Program-made: the position numbers and the translations under genes
The notes under the pieces: model-generated
Databases searched by the model: none
Told to the model about the DNA's origin: nothing
The model's input: the letters and a program-made list of their open reading frames with translations, nothing else
DNA from: Legionella_C sp048541585
GTDB taxonomy: Bacteria > Pseudomonadota > Gammaproteobacteria > Legionellales > Legionellaceae
Direction of reading: 5' to 3'
NCBI RefSeq assembly: GCF_048541585.1
Contig: NZ_CP183303.1
Coordinates: forward strand, 930,001 to 994,000
Length of the DNA stretch: 64,000 bases
Shown: in pieces, positions 37,498-45,930 of the stretch
Layout of the letters: each line of letters starts with the position of its first letter
How positions within the stretch are numbered: position 1 is the stretch's first letter

Positions 37498-38880
37498 ATG
37501 ATGTTATCCCCTTTACAACTGAGCAGTGCGATACCAGGGATTATCTGGCCTCCTGCTCCTCATCCTATGGGTGCTCAGTTGTATTATCAACTTCATTATT
37601 TTAATTATTCAGAAAAACTTCCACCTACGGAAATTCTGAAAAATCAGTTTAGCCAATTGTTAGTTTTATTAAATTTTTCACGGCAATTGGTTCCTTATTA
37701 TCAGCAAAAATTAGCGAAATTACCTAGTTTCCAAGCGTGGGAAGCGTTGAAAGAAGCATGGCAAGACATTCCTTTGTTAACGCGAGAAGATATTCAACAA
37801 GCAAAAGAAGCTATTTTCGCAACACAAGTTCCTGCAGGTCATGAGCCTGCAGAGTTATTATCTACTAGTGGGTCAACGGGAAAACCAGTTACTGTTAAAG
37901 GTAATATAGCTACGCAGTTTTATTGGAATGCTATCTCACTTAGAAATCATCTCTGGCATGGTGATGAATTTGATAACTCCTTTGCTAGTATTCGTTATAC
38001 AGAAAATAAAGACGCTCTTCCGCCTTTAGGGACTAAATTTTTATGCTGGAGCCCCGCTACTTATCCTATTGTCGAAACTGGGCCATGCTATCATCTTACT
38101 TTATGTACTCCAGAAGAAGAGGCCATATGGCTTCAACGAATAAATCCGCACTACTTAAACTGCAACCCTTCTACGCTAAGAGAAATCACTTTATATTTAG
38201 CCAAACATGGAAAAAAACTGCCTAATCTTAAGAAAGTGCATACTCATAGCGAAATAGTGGAACCTGGATTACGTGATTTAGTTAAGGAAGTACTTCGAGT
38301 TCCTCTCATAGATAACTATTCTTCAAAAGAGTGTGGATATATTGCCTTAGAATGTCCTGTTAGTGGTTATTATCATGTTCAATCTGAAAATATTTTAGTC
38401 GAAATATTAGATGAAAATAATAAACCCTGCGCTGTTGATCAACCTGGGCGAGTTGTTGTAACTGTACTTCATAATTTTTCTTCACCTTTAATCCGCTATG
38501 ATATTGGCGATTATGCTATTCCTGGTGACACCTGCCAATGTGGAAGAAATCTTCCTGTATTGAAACGAATTTTGGGAAGAAAACGAAATATGTTGCAAAT
38601 GCCAAACGGACAACGATTTTGGCCAGCATTTGCTAGTCAGGGTGTCCGGTTGATGGATCTTCTTTCTTGCTCTCAATTCCAGGTTGTACAAACGTCATTA
38701 ACAGAACTACAGATTAATGTGGTGAGAGCTAGTTCATTTACATCGTCAGAGGAAAAGATAATTCGAGATAAACTAAAAATAATTTTTAATTATCCTTTTA
38801 ATGTCTATTTTAACTTTGTGGACTTAATCCCTCGCAGCGCCGGTGGAAAATTTGAAGATTTTATATCATTCATAAACTAA
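37498..38880 (+). CDS. PaaK/CapK-like AMP-forming adenylating enzyme
   Basis: ANL-superfamily enzyme resembling phenylacetate-CoA ligase. The P-loop motif is LLSTSGSTGKPVTVKG; further motifs are DNYSSKECGYIALECP, IRYDIGDYA and the GRKRNMLQMPNG hinge. A CQCGRNLPVL stretch with two cysteines is also typical of PaaK members. Predicted to activate a carboxylic acid with ATP, with or without CoA. Length 460 is normal. It starts 32 nt after the outer membrane protein gene on the same strand, though no functional link is obvious. Confidence 0.9.
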   Translation: MMLSPLQLSSAIPGIIWPPAPHPMGAQLYYQLHYFNYSEKLPPTEILKNQFSQLLVLLNFSRQLVPYYQQKLAKLPSFQAWEALKEAWQDIPLLTREDIQQAKEAIFATQVPAGHEPAELLSTSGSTGKPVTVKGNIATQFYWNAISLRNHLWHGDEFDNSFASIRYTENKDALPPLGTKFLCWSPATYPIVETGPCYHLTLCTPEEEAIWLQRINPHYLNCNPSTLREITLYLAKHGKKLPNLKKVHTHSEIVEPGLRDLVKEVLRVPLIDNYSSKECGYIALECPVSGYYHVQSENILVEILDENNKPCAVDQPGRVVVTVLHNFSSPLIRYDIGDYAIPGDTCQCGRNLPVLKRILGRKRNMLQMPNGQRFWPAFASQGVRLMDLLSCSQFQVVQTSLTELQINVVRASSFTSSEEKIIRDKLKIIFNYPFNVYFNFVDLIPRSAGGKFEDFISFIN

Positions 38881-39002
38881 ATGATTTTAATTTCAAAACT
38901 AACCATGTTTAATTTTTAAGTGTTCCAGCGCTAAAAAGCAAATCGTTGCATAAATCATTTTACTTACTCTACTTGCCTAAGCGAGATGATTGAAAATAGA
39001 TA

Positions 39003-39758
39003 TCAACATCCTATCCGATAAGCTTCTAGCGTATTTTTTTCAAGTTGCTGCTCTTTATTTAGTAAGGTGTTAACTTGATTAATTATATTAAGTCGTCGTT
39101 TTTCATTTTCTTCTGAAAAGATATTTTCTGCTAAATTAATTAACTGTGCTCTATTAAGAAATATAATATTAGTTTCAGTAGAAGATTGATTATTGCGTGG
39201 AAAGAACTCGCCAGCACATTCATTCCACGTTAGGGTATCAGTATATTCGCATACAAAATCGCCCCAGAAATCAAAAATATATTCTGGCGTTGTATGGACT
39301 CTAATATAGGTATGACTTTGATCTGAATATAGAGTTTCTATTGATAACTTAATATCACTAAATTCAGTCGCTAGCATATAAGCTCCAACTATTGCATAAT
39401 TTTCACATGTTCCTGTTCCATAAAGATAAGCATCTTTAAAATACTTAAAAAAAAGTGCATACGGTTCACTAGTTTGTTGCCCAGCCTGCAAATCTTCATC
39501 ATTGAAACGAAGGTTATCAGCTATCACAGCAGGAAGAACATCAAGTTCTCTTTGCGAGTAGTTAATAGGAAAAAACTGATTTCTATTATTATTTTTATAA
39601 TAAAGATCAGCCGTTTTCTCAGCAGTTGGGCTATTAGATTTGCCAAAGAGCAGCACCTTATCAACTTTTTCCTTAAGCCTTGTGAAACATTTATATATAA
39701 ACTCAAATTTATCTATATTATCAGCATAAGAATTTAATTCTGCTTGAAGCTTAGACAT
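39003..39758 (-). CDS. Transglutaminase-like / papain-like fold protein, 251 aa
   Basis: I prefer the ATG at 39758 (MSKLQAELNS); an upstream TTG would add 20 hydrophobic residues and has no ribosome site. Residues line up as a transglutaminase-like Cys-His-Asp triad: C118 in YGTGTCENYAIVGAYML, H149 in DQSHTYIRVH and D163 in YIFDFWGD. The N-terminal ~100 residues are helical. No signal peptide. Such a core is found in peptidases, deamidases and crosslinking toxins; here it is an isolated gene beside an arginine-deiminase-like one and is effector-like. The motif is clear; the biochemical activity is inference. Confidence 0.75.
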   Translation of the reverse strand: MSKLQAELNSYADNIDKFEFIYKCFTRLKEKVDKVLLFGKSNSPTAEKTADLYYKNNNRNQFFPINYSQRELDVLPAVIADNLRFNDEDLQAGQQTSEPYALFFKYFKDAYLYGTGTCENYAIVGAYMLATEFSDIKLSIETLYSDQSHTYIRVHTTPEYIFDFWGDFVCEYTDTLTWNECAGEFFPRNNQSSTETNIIFLNRAQLINLAENIFSEENEKRRLNIINQVNTLLNKEQQLEKNTLEAYRIGC

Positions 39759-40053
39759 ACAAGCTAACCCACTTAATAATTGATCATTTATTATACATAA
39801 TAATAAAATTATGATCAAATTAATTTACTAAAATATTAATTAGTTATTTGTAAAACAAACAATAGGTTAATTTAAGCATCTAAAATGTTTATTGTAGTTG
39901 CACAAGGTTTTAAGTCTATTCTCACCTTGCTGTTGTAGTTTCTGTAATATAGTTATTTTATCCCATTCAAACAACTTAACAAGATGGGGTCACTTAGTAG
40001 TTGAAGGGGGCTATCGACAAAACGTATAATCAAAAAATTTATCTCTTGGTAAG

Positions 40054-41403
40054 ATGATGCCATATATTGATAATGTAGCCGAGCTTTCAACTATCCTTAA
40101 TTCTATTCCAACCGCAGAAACAGCCAAAATGGCAATAATCCGGCTTACAAGTCATTTTGCAATTGCAACGGCTGATAACTTAGATATGAAAAAAACTGTA
40201 GAGCTGAGAGCTAAAAAGATTGAAGAAGAGCTGACTCAAGCAGGTGTCACACCAGAAAATTTGGCTCAAAAAAGAAAGGTGTTAGAACAAGAATATCAAC
40301 AAAAAGTAGCTAAACAAGCACACAAAGAACAACGTGGATTGTTCAAAGCATTGAAAGAAAATGGGGTTGCAGTAAATATCATTTTAGAAGATAAAGCTAA
40401 AATAGAAGCAGAAAAATTTTCTTATTATACCGATCAAATTTTTGCTACAGACACAGGTCAATATTTCACTAAAAATGGTGATTTATTATTTATTCCTTCC
40501 CATTTTAAAAATAAACAACGTCAAGGGGAAGAGCGTTTGGCAATTGCGCAAGCCGAAAATATTAACGCACACGTTTACCCTTTACATTCTTCGCAAGGTA
40601 ATAAATTAATTTTTGAGGGAGGAGATATCCGTCAAATGCCAGGTAAAAAACTATTTTTTATTGGACAAGGATATCGTAGTGATGCAGAAACTGGTAAAGC
40701 AATAGCTAAGATAAGTGGTTATTTTGTTTTACCAATAAAATTGCTACAAGAGCAATTTTATCATCTAGATTGTTGTTTTTTGCCCCTACCAAATAATTCA
40801 GCCGTTATTTACGAAGGGGAGTATGTACGGGATGCCGGGGGCAATTATATTTTAGATAATAATGAATGGCCCATACTTGTTCCTGAGACAGAAACAATGG
40901 CAGCTGAGAGCAGAGCATTAATTCGCACTATTTATCCTAAGGATAAACTTATCTTAATCAATAAGCCTGAGGCGTTAGCTTTCGCTACTAACGCTGCTGT
41001 TTTGCAAAGTGTAACTGATGGCCGTTTCAAAATGTTTGTTAACGGCGATAGAAATAGTCTAACGGATAATGAAGATCTTGCCATTGAGAAACATACGATT
41101 TCCTTTACAGCTAGGCAGTTAGCTCAGTTAAAAGCCGTAACTAACGGAGTTATGGATATTATTGAAGTGCCTTATAAAATGATGCATAGTTCAGGTGGCT
41201 CAGTGCGCTGCACTGTACAAGAAGTTGCATGTACTACTCAAGCACTTAAACCGCATAAAGCTAATCAGTTTTATTTTTCGGATAAAGTAGATAACCTTGA
41301 AATGAAATTAGCAAAATTACCTGTTTCTTTTTTCGCAAAAAGAAAATCGTGCGCGCAAGAAGATGAAAGAAACCTTATTATGAGCTTAAATATTAGTTTC
41401 TAA
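40054..41403 (+). CDS. Arginine deiminase/DDAH (guanidino-modifying) superfamily protein
   Basis: 449 residues. Core motifs of the pentein fold are present in order: YTDQIFATDT (D127), LIFEGGDIRQ (E188-G-G-D191), FYHLDCCFLPL (H237, D239) and SSGGSVRCTVQEV (C386, with the GGxxRC/T context). These are the Cys-His-Asp/Glu residues of DDAH, arginine deiminase and amidinotransferases. A ~95-residue helical, charged N-terminal extension (~40-100) is not part of the enzyme core. No arginine-pathway genes are nearby. It might hydrolyse free arginine or methylarginine, or modify protein arginine as an effector. No signal peptide. Confidence 0.85.
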   Translation: MMPYIDNVAELSTILNSIPTAETAKMAIIRLTSHFAIATADNLDMKKTVELRAKKIEEELTQAGVTPENLAQKRKVLEQEYQQKVAKQAHKEQRGLFKALKENGVAVNIILEDKAKIEAEKFSYYTDQIFATDTGQYFTKNGDLLFIPSHFKNKQRQGEERLAIAQAENINAHVYPLHSSQGNKLIFEGGDIRQMPGKKLFFIGQGYRSDAETGKAIAKISGYFVLPIKLLQEQFYHLDCCFLPLPNNSAVIYEGEYVRDAGGNYILDNNEWPILVPETETMAAESRALIRTIYPKDKLILINKPEALAFATNAAVLQSVTDGRFKMFVNGDRNSLTDNEDLAIEKHTISFTARQLAQLKAVTNGVMDIIEVPYKMMHSSGGSVRCTVQEVACTTQALKPHKANQFYFSDKVDNLEMKLAKLPVSFFAKRKSCAQEDERNLIMSLNISF

Positions 41404-41552
41404 AAAAACATAATCGGCTTAAAAGATTAAAAACTAAGAATCTTCTATAACCCTGTATGGATCTTGATTTAAATATAATCTGGTTATAGCTTGCAAACAT
41501 TGATGTGCACACTTTTCAATAGACCTCTTGCATCATAGTTGCAGGGCTAAAA

Positions 41553-41579
41553 CCTGGGTTTCACTGCGTTTCACCCAGG
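41553..41579. repeat. 27-bp palindromic repeat, copy 2
   Basis: Arms CCTGGGTTTCAC and GTTTCACCCAGG around a three-base centre. It starts nine bases past the stop of the GH18-like gene, where it could serve as a terminator hairpin. Confidence 0.7.
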
Positions 41580-41587
41580 CTTACTAT

Positions 41588-43627
41588 TTATAATGATGAA
41601 GCTAAATAATTGAGTACGGCCGTATTAGGTGTAGAGGGAGTAAATAGTTTACCATTCCAAATCATTATCTGATTCCAACCCCAAATATCTACACCTAGAA
41701 ATAGTGAGTCTTGTCTTGCATTATTATTATTGATGGCATTGATGGCCGCTTGGACATAGGCAAGTTGCTTAACTCCAGAACTTACTCCGTTTACGGTTTC
41801 GAATTCGTGCACAGAAGCTGCAGCAGGGATACCAAATTGATATTTTACCTTGTAGGTTTTCGCATTAGTGATCATCCTTACCACTTCAGCGTTCACATAA
41901 TTGGTATAGTTACTCAATGAATTAGGAACGCCACCAGGGTTAGAACCTAAGTCATATAACGAGTCAATCATATAACCATTTCCATACTGATTCAAAATAG
42001 TTGCAAGCGCTTTATTGACATGCGATGCAGAGGTAAAGACAGAAAATATACGGCCTTTTGGATGCGCTACATCTACACAGTGATAAGGATCTGGTTGGCC
42101 TGGTCCGTTATGTTGACCGGCGAAATTCTTAGCAATTTGTGCAAAGAAAAAAGCTTGTCCTGGTTGGTTAATATCAAATGGTTCTAGATCAAATGAAACC
42201 CCTGAAACGTTATCATCAGCACAATAGAGACTTGCCACATTATCTGCATAGATATTTGCTTCAGCTTGGGTGAGGTTGTTAAATGTTGTAAGGTAGGGTC
42301 CGCCTACCACGCCATCTAAAATAGGATACAGTACAACAGGATTAGCAGTATTACTTGTAGCATTAAGGTAAGCTGCAGTGGATTGAGCTATATAAGAAGC
42401 ATTCATATTGTTTGCAGTACAGGGCGTGGTAGGAGAGCTTCCACCAGAGCCCTTGCAATTCATTTCCATATCTCCGCCGTAAGTAAATAGCTGTGTAAGT
42501 TTATGTCCTACACCTGCTATGGCGTTATATTGATTAATAGTTGTAGCAAATAATCCGGGTTGGATACCGGTTCTGTGACCACTGCCATCATAGGTAGCAT
42601 CATAGACCCAAGCCCCATTGCCATACTCATTGGGTTGTTGGCTTTTGGTATATACCACGGTTACTTGAGCAGTTGTTTGAGCGGTAATATCTATATTAAT
42701 GGGGGTAGCCTGATAGGTATTAGTCCCATTACTTACTGAAGAAGCAGTCACTGTATAGGTACCTACAGCAAGATCGGTCAGTTTCCATTGTGCTCCCCAA
42801 TTAACAGTTTGATTATAGGTATGACCCATGCCAGTTACAGTGACTTGAGGGCTATTTAACCCTGCTTCTGGCTGTGTTGGTATATTAATAGCTAGATTGC
42901 CAGTGGTAGCCGGTGGAATGAGGGTATATTGTATTGTTGCTTGAGCAGTTTGTCGTGCGTTAATGGCCATATTTATAGGATTAGCTTTATATGAATGCGT
43001 TCCATTACTAACAGTAGTTGCAGTAATAGTGTAAGTACCTGCGGCAAGATTAGTTAATTGCCACTGACTACCCCAATTGACGTTTTGCTTTAATGTTTGA
43101 CCCATCCCGGTCACAGTGATTTGTGGGGTACTTAATCCCGCTTCTGGGGCAACTGGTACGGTAATTGTTAAATTGCCGGTATTACTTGGCGGCACCACGC
43201 CTGCTGCCAAAAATACAAAAGGCCCAGTCGGAGCTGGCAAATCGGGTGCAGCATTAAATTGTATAGTGAGTGGGTTGCGACAAGTAGGATCAGGTTGTAA
43301 TGCAGATTGCGATCCACCTAAGAGGATAACTTTAGTTCCTTGTTGGCTAGCAACACGCCATGCAGCCCAGGGCTGTCCCCATATATTAGTAGGCATAGGT
43401 ACAGAATAATTGAAATCTAATTCGATATCGGTTAACGGAATAGGATTTGGGGTAGTATTACAAACAGAAATCGTTTCAATCCAATATTGATTAGAGACAT
43501 TGACTGTAACCGGTACAGGTAGCCTTTCTATAACGGTTTTAATAACGTCTTCTTCAGAATACGCAAATGATGAATACACAAAAAAGCAGCACAAACTCAA
43601 TACAAATAGCATCCATAACTTTTTCAT
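41588..43627 (-). CDS. Secreted GH18-like glycosidase with shared binding module and two repeat modules
   Basis: Signal peptide 1-23 (ending SSFAYS). Residues ~39-140 are the same module as in the thaumatin and GH16 proteins (NQYWIETISVCNTT to PTGPFVF). Two tandem ~87-residue repeats follow (~150-235 and 242-328), each with TGNL.I, PQ.TVTGMG, VNWG.QW.LT.LA.GTYT. The C-terminal ~345 residues look like a TIM barrel: LTQLFTYGGD, VVLYPILDG, VSGVSFDLEPF with D480 and E482 in place of the GH18 DxDxE end, then YQFGIPAAAS and LGVDIWGWNQ. Chitinase-like activity is likely but the motif is atypical. Probably type II secreted. Confidence 0.85.
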   Translation of the reverse strand: MKKLWMLFVLSLCCFFVYSSFAYSEEDVIKTVIERLPVPVTVNVSNQYWIETISVCNTTPNPIPLTDIELDFNYSVPMPTNIWGQPWAAWRVASQQGTKVILLGGSQSALQPDPTCRNPLTIQFNAAPDLPAPTGPFVFLAAGVVPPSNTGNLTITVPVAPEAGLSTPQITVTGMGQTLKQNVNWGSQWQLTNLAAGTYTITATTVSNGTHSYKANPINMAINARQTAQATIQYTLIPPATTGNLAINIPTQPEAGLNSPQVTVTGMGHTYNQTVNWGAQWKLTDLAVGTYTVTASSVSNGTNTYQATPINIDITAQTTAQVTVVYTKSQQPNEYGNGAWVYDATYDGSGHRTGIQPGLFATTINQYNAIAGVGHKLTQLFTYGGDMEMNCKGSGGSSPTTPCTANNMNASYIAQSTAAYLNATSNTANPVVLYPILDGVVGGPYLTTFNNLTQAEANIYADNVASLYCADDNVSGVSFDLEPFDINQPGQAFFFAQIAKNFAGQHNGPGQPDPYHCVDVAHPKGRIFSVFTSASHVNKALATILNQYGNGYMIDSLYDLGSNPGGVPNSLSNYTNYVNAEVVRMITNAKTYKVKYQFGIPAAASVHEFETVNGVSSGVKQLAYVQAAINAINNNNARQDSLFLGVDIWGWNQIMIWNGKLFTPSTPNTAVLNYLASSL

Positions 43628-43837
43628 AAGTCTTCCTGGCTTTCATAAACATCTTTAATAAAATTAACATGCAAGCGCTGAAAAGGACAGATATAGTATT
43701 ACTTAGGGCTTATCAAAATTTAAGTTTGTACCTGACTTTAAAGTTATTAGCATAGCTAAATACTATTTCTAAAGTTAATAATTCGATGATTTCTCTACAA
43801 TTAGGTTAAAGGTGAGAATTTTTAGCGAATCTATTGC

Positions 43838-44284
43838 TTACTTTTGTTTTTTAAAATAAGTACCATTGGCATAAACATTATGGCCAAATCCACAATCGAA
43901 ATCAGCTCCTTCTTGATTAACAGTTAATTGACCTGGTTTGACAAAAGTGATGGTAATTTTACACGTACCATATTCCGAAGAGGAATAAATAGCGGTGTCG
44001 CCTTCAATAGTAGCCACTCCGGATAGCTCACCTGTATTAGCCTGAAGTTCGCCATTGACTTCATAAGGATAGATTAGGTTAAAAGAAATTTTAAGTTTTC
44101 CACCTCCTAACGCATGAATAGTCAACGTGTTTGCAACATCTTGATGTGGGGCAGGAAAGGGCATAGCGAACGTCCCATTGACTTCTTCTTTAGAGACACT
44201 AGCTCGGTGTGGCTCAGCAAAGCCTGAAACTGAAAAGGTCATTAATATAGTTACTAAAGTATTTTTTAAGATTCGCTTGTTCAT
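43838..44284 (-). CDS. Small exported hypothetical protein, 148 aa
   Basis: A signal peptide (1-23, SVSGFA) precedes a beta-rich mature domain with repeated Gly and strands such as LTIHALGGGKLKISFNLIYP. Two cysteines (in EYGTCKI and ADFDCGFG) may form a disulphide. I do not recognise the family. It lies 210 bp upstream of the GH18-like gene on the same strand, so co-secretion is plausible but not shown. Confidence 0.8.
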   Translation of the reverse strand: MNKRILKNTLVTILMTFSVSGFAEPHRASVSKEEVNGTFAMPFPAPHQDVANTLTIHALGGGKLKISFNLIYPYEVNGELQANTGELSGVATIEGDTAIYSSSEYGTCKITITFVKPGQLTVNQEGADFDCGFGHNVYANGTYFKKQK

Positions 44285-44473
44285 TAACGTAAGGCTCCTT
44301 CTTTTCTACTAAGTTAACATAGAGGAAGACATAAAATCTAATTCTAAAAATTGCATATTACTTTTACTTCTAGTCTTTTTAATATTTTTGTAGCGAGCTG
44401 CCTATTTAATAATATCTAAGTAGAGAGCTAATCACCAAAAAATGATAATATTCGCTTTTTTACAAAAGGAGTA

Positions 44474-44728
44474 ATGATGTACAAACCTAGATTTTATGAA
44501 TCAACTATACGAATAGATGGAAAGAAAGTTTCTGAAGAAGAGCTTAAGAATAATAAAAATCTGAATTTAAAAGATTCTTCCAAACCCTTAATTACAGGAA
44601 CGGTTAATCAAAGTGTTGAAATAAAACAAACATTTAAAGGGTCAACATTTACAGGTAACGTCGATGACATCTTAAAGCAATTCATGAGTTCAGATGACGA
44701 CACTCATGTTTCGAACTTTAAACCTTAG
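44474..44728 (+). CDS. Small hypothetical protein, 84 aa
   Basis: AAGGAG lies just before two consecutive ATGs (44474, 44477); the second has better spacing. Product is soluble, with a Lys/Glu-rich middle and a Thr-rich end (VEIKQTFKGSTFTGNVDDIL). Followed after 50 bp by the histidine-rich protein gene on the same strand and probably co-transcribed up to the terminator at 45710. Confidence 0.72.
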   Translation: MMYKPRFYESTIRIDGKKVSEEELKNNKNLNLKDSSKPLITGTVNQSVEIKQTFKGSTFTGNVDDILKQFMSSDDDTHVSNFKP

Positions 44729-44778
44729 TTTAATTTTGCTAATGAATTTGATGCATTTTTCAAAAAGGAACTTTCATA

Positions 44779-45630
44779 ATGAAAACACAAAAAGATTTTA
44801 CAGCTTTAAAACAAGAAATTAATAACGCTTTAACTAACTTATCACGAGAATTGTCTAGTGAAGAACTGCATAGCCTTAAGAGCGATATGGCAAAGCTGCA
44901 TGCAAGACATCTTACAAAGGGAGTGATTCATCTTGCGAAACTTTATGTTGAGCGACATGACTATGATAAAGCGTTGCGTCTTCTACAAGTTGCTAAACTG
45001 TCGCCGTTGAAGGATGAGAAATATCACCGTCTATTTGGTAATTCAACATGCGCTATGAAGATAGAGGAATACGAAGAAAAAGTTAAGAGTGAAAAACTGC
45101 AAATTAAGCCGGACACGATAATCGTAACCTCAGTACCAAATCCGGCGCCTTATCGCGCACCGGTGTCAACATCGGGTAATACATCTAATATACTTAGGTT
45201 AATGACAGATGCAGCCTACATTCAGACGTTTTTGACTAACCAAGATACTTGTACTTCTGGCCACCCAACAAGTCATCATCATAATCATCATGGTCATCAT
45301 AATCACCATAATAATCATGATGCGAATATCTCGTCAACATCCAATAGCTATGAAACGAGTAATCCTACTCATAGCCATCATACTTACAATTCGACAATCT
45401 CTGAGCCTTCTCATCATCATAACCACCCTACAACTACGTACCATTCTAGTCATCACAATGATACAAGTTCTCAGGCACACCATGTTACACATGATACAGG
45501 TTCATCTTATGGGCATGGGCACTCGTCGTTTTTTAATGATACAAGTTCGCACCATAATGCTTCAAGTTTTGCTCATCAAGATATGAGTTCGCACCATCAT
45601 GATACATCTAACTCCTTTAATTTTAATTAA
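44779..45630 (+). CDS. Helical protein with long histidine-rich C-terminal tail
   Basis: 283 residues. The N-terminal ~115 form helices with a TPR-like pair (GVIHLAKLYVERHDYDKALRLLQVAKLS). A linker with PNPAPYRAPVS follows. From ~165 to the end the sequence is dominated by His, Ser, Asn and Thr, with runs such as HHHNHHGHHNHHNNHD. This could chelate Zn, Ni or Cu, or act as a disordered pH-sensitive tail. No signal peptide. A ribosome site AAAGGAA precedes the ATG. The family is unknown; an effector or metal-storage role are both conceivable. Confidence 0.82.
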   Translation: MKTQKDFTALKQEINNALTNLSRELSSEELHSLKSDMAKLHARHLTKGVIHLAKLYVERHDYDKALRLLQVAKLSPLKDEKYHRLFGNSTCAMKIEEYEEKVKSEKLQIKPDTIIVTSVPNPAPYRAPVSTSGNTSNILRLMTDAAYIQTFLTNQDTCTSGHPTSHHHNHHGHHNHHNNHDANISSTSNSYETSNPTHSHHTYNSTISEPSHHHNHPTTTYHSSHHNDTSSQAHHVTHDTGSSYGHGHSSFFNDTSSHHNASSFAHQDMSSHHHDTSNSFNFN

Positions 45631-45709
45631 ACGAACGTAATTATGTGCGTGAATTTGTTATGTCTAAACTGCTCGAATAGAGATGGGAAGGTTTAGCTAA
45701 TCTATAATC

Positions 45710-45746
45710 GATGTCATTCTCGTAAAAGGGAGAATGACATCTTCTT
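45710..45746 (+). terminator. Strong rho-independent terminator
   Basis: Perfect 12-bp stem GATGTCATTCTC / GAGAATGACATC with an 8-base loop and a TTCTTT tail, 80 nt after the histidine-rich gene. Confidence 0.85.
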
Positions 45747-45799
45747 TGACAAACTAGGCAGCGCTTGTAATCTAGCAATAAAGGCTTAAGTTCATTACC

Positions 45800-45895
45800 T
45801 TAAAATTTAAAAGTATAGGTGTGCTCTTTGGCAATGTCATCCGCTAATTTTTTATCATCTAAAGTGACATGAGGTAGAGTGACTTTAATATTTCA
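45800..45895 (-). pseudogene. C-terminal fragment of an unidentified gene
   Basis: A minus-strand frame reads IKVTLPHVTLDDKKLADDIA then KEHTYTFKF and stops at 45800. A TGA precedes it in frame and no start is present. Coding-like, but only about 30 codons. Confidence 0.35.
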
Positions 45896-45930
45896 GTTAA
45901 CGAGGCCGTTCTTGTTACTAAAATTACAAT

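Noticed and set aside
43116..43409. 97-codon plus-strand frame
   Set aside because: Antisense to the shared module of the GH18-like gene.
45290..45586. 98-codon frame rich in Ile/Met/Thr
   Set aside because: Other-frame reading of the CAT/CAC-rich histidine tail; composition is an artefact of those codons.
44779..45630. CRISPR-like periodicity in the CAT-rich stretch
   Set aside because: Irregular codon repetition within a coding frame, without spacers or constant repeats.
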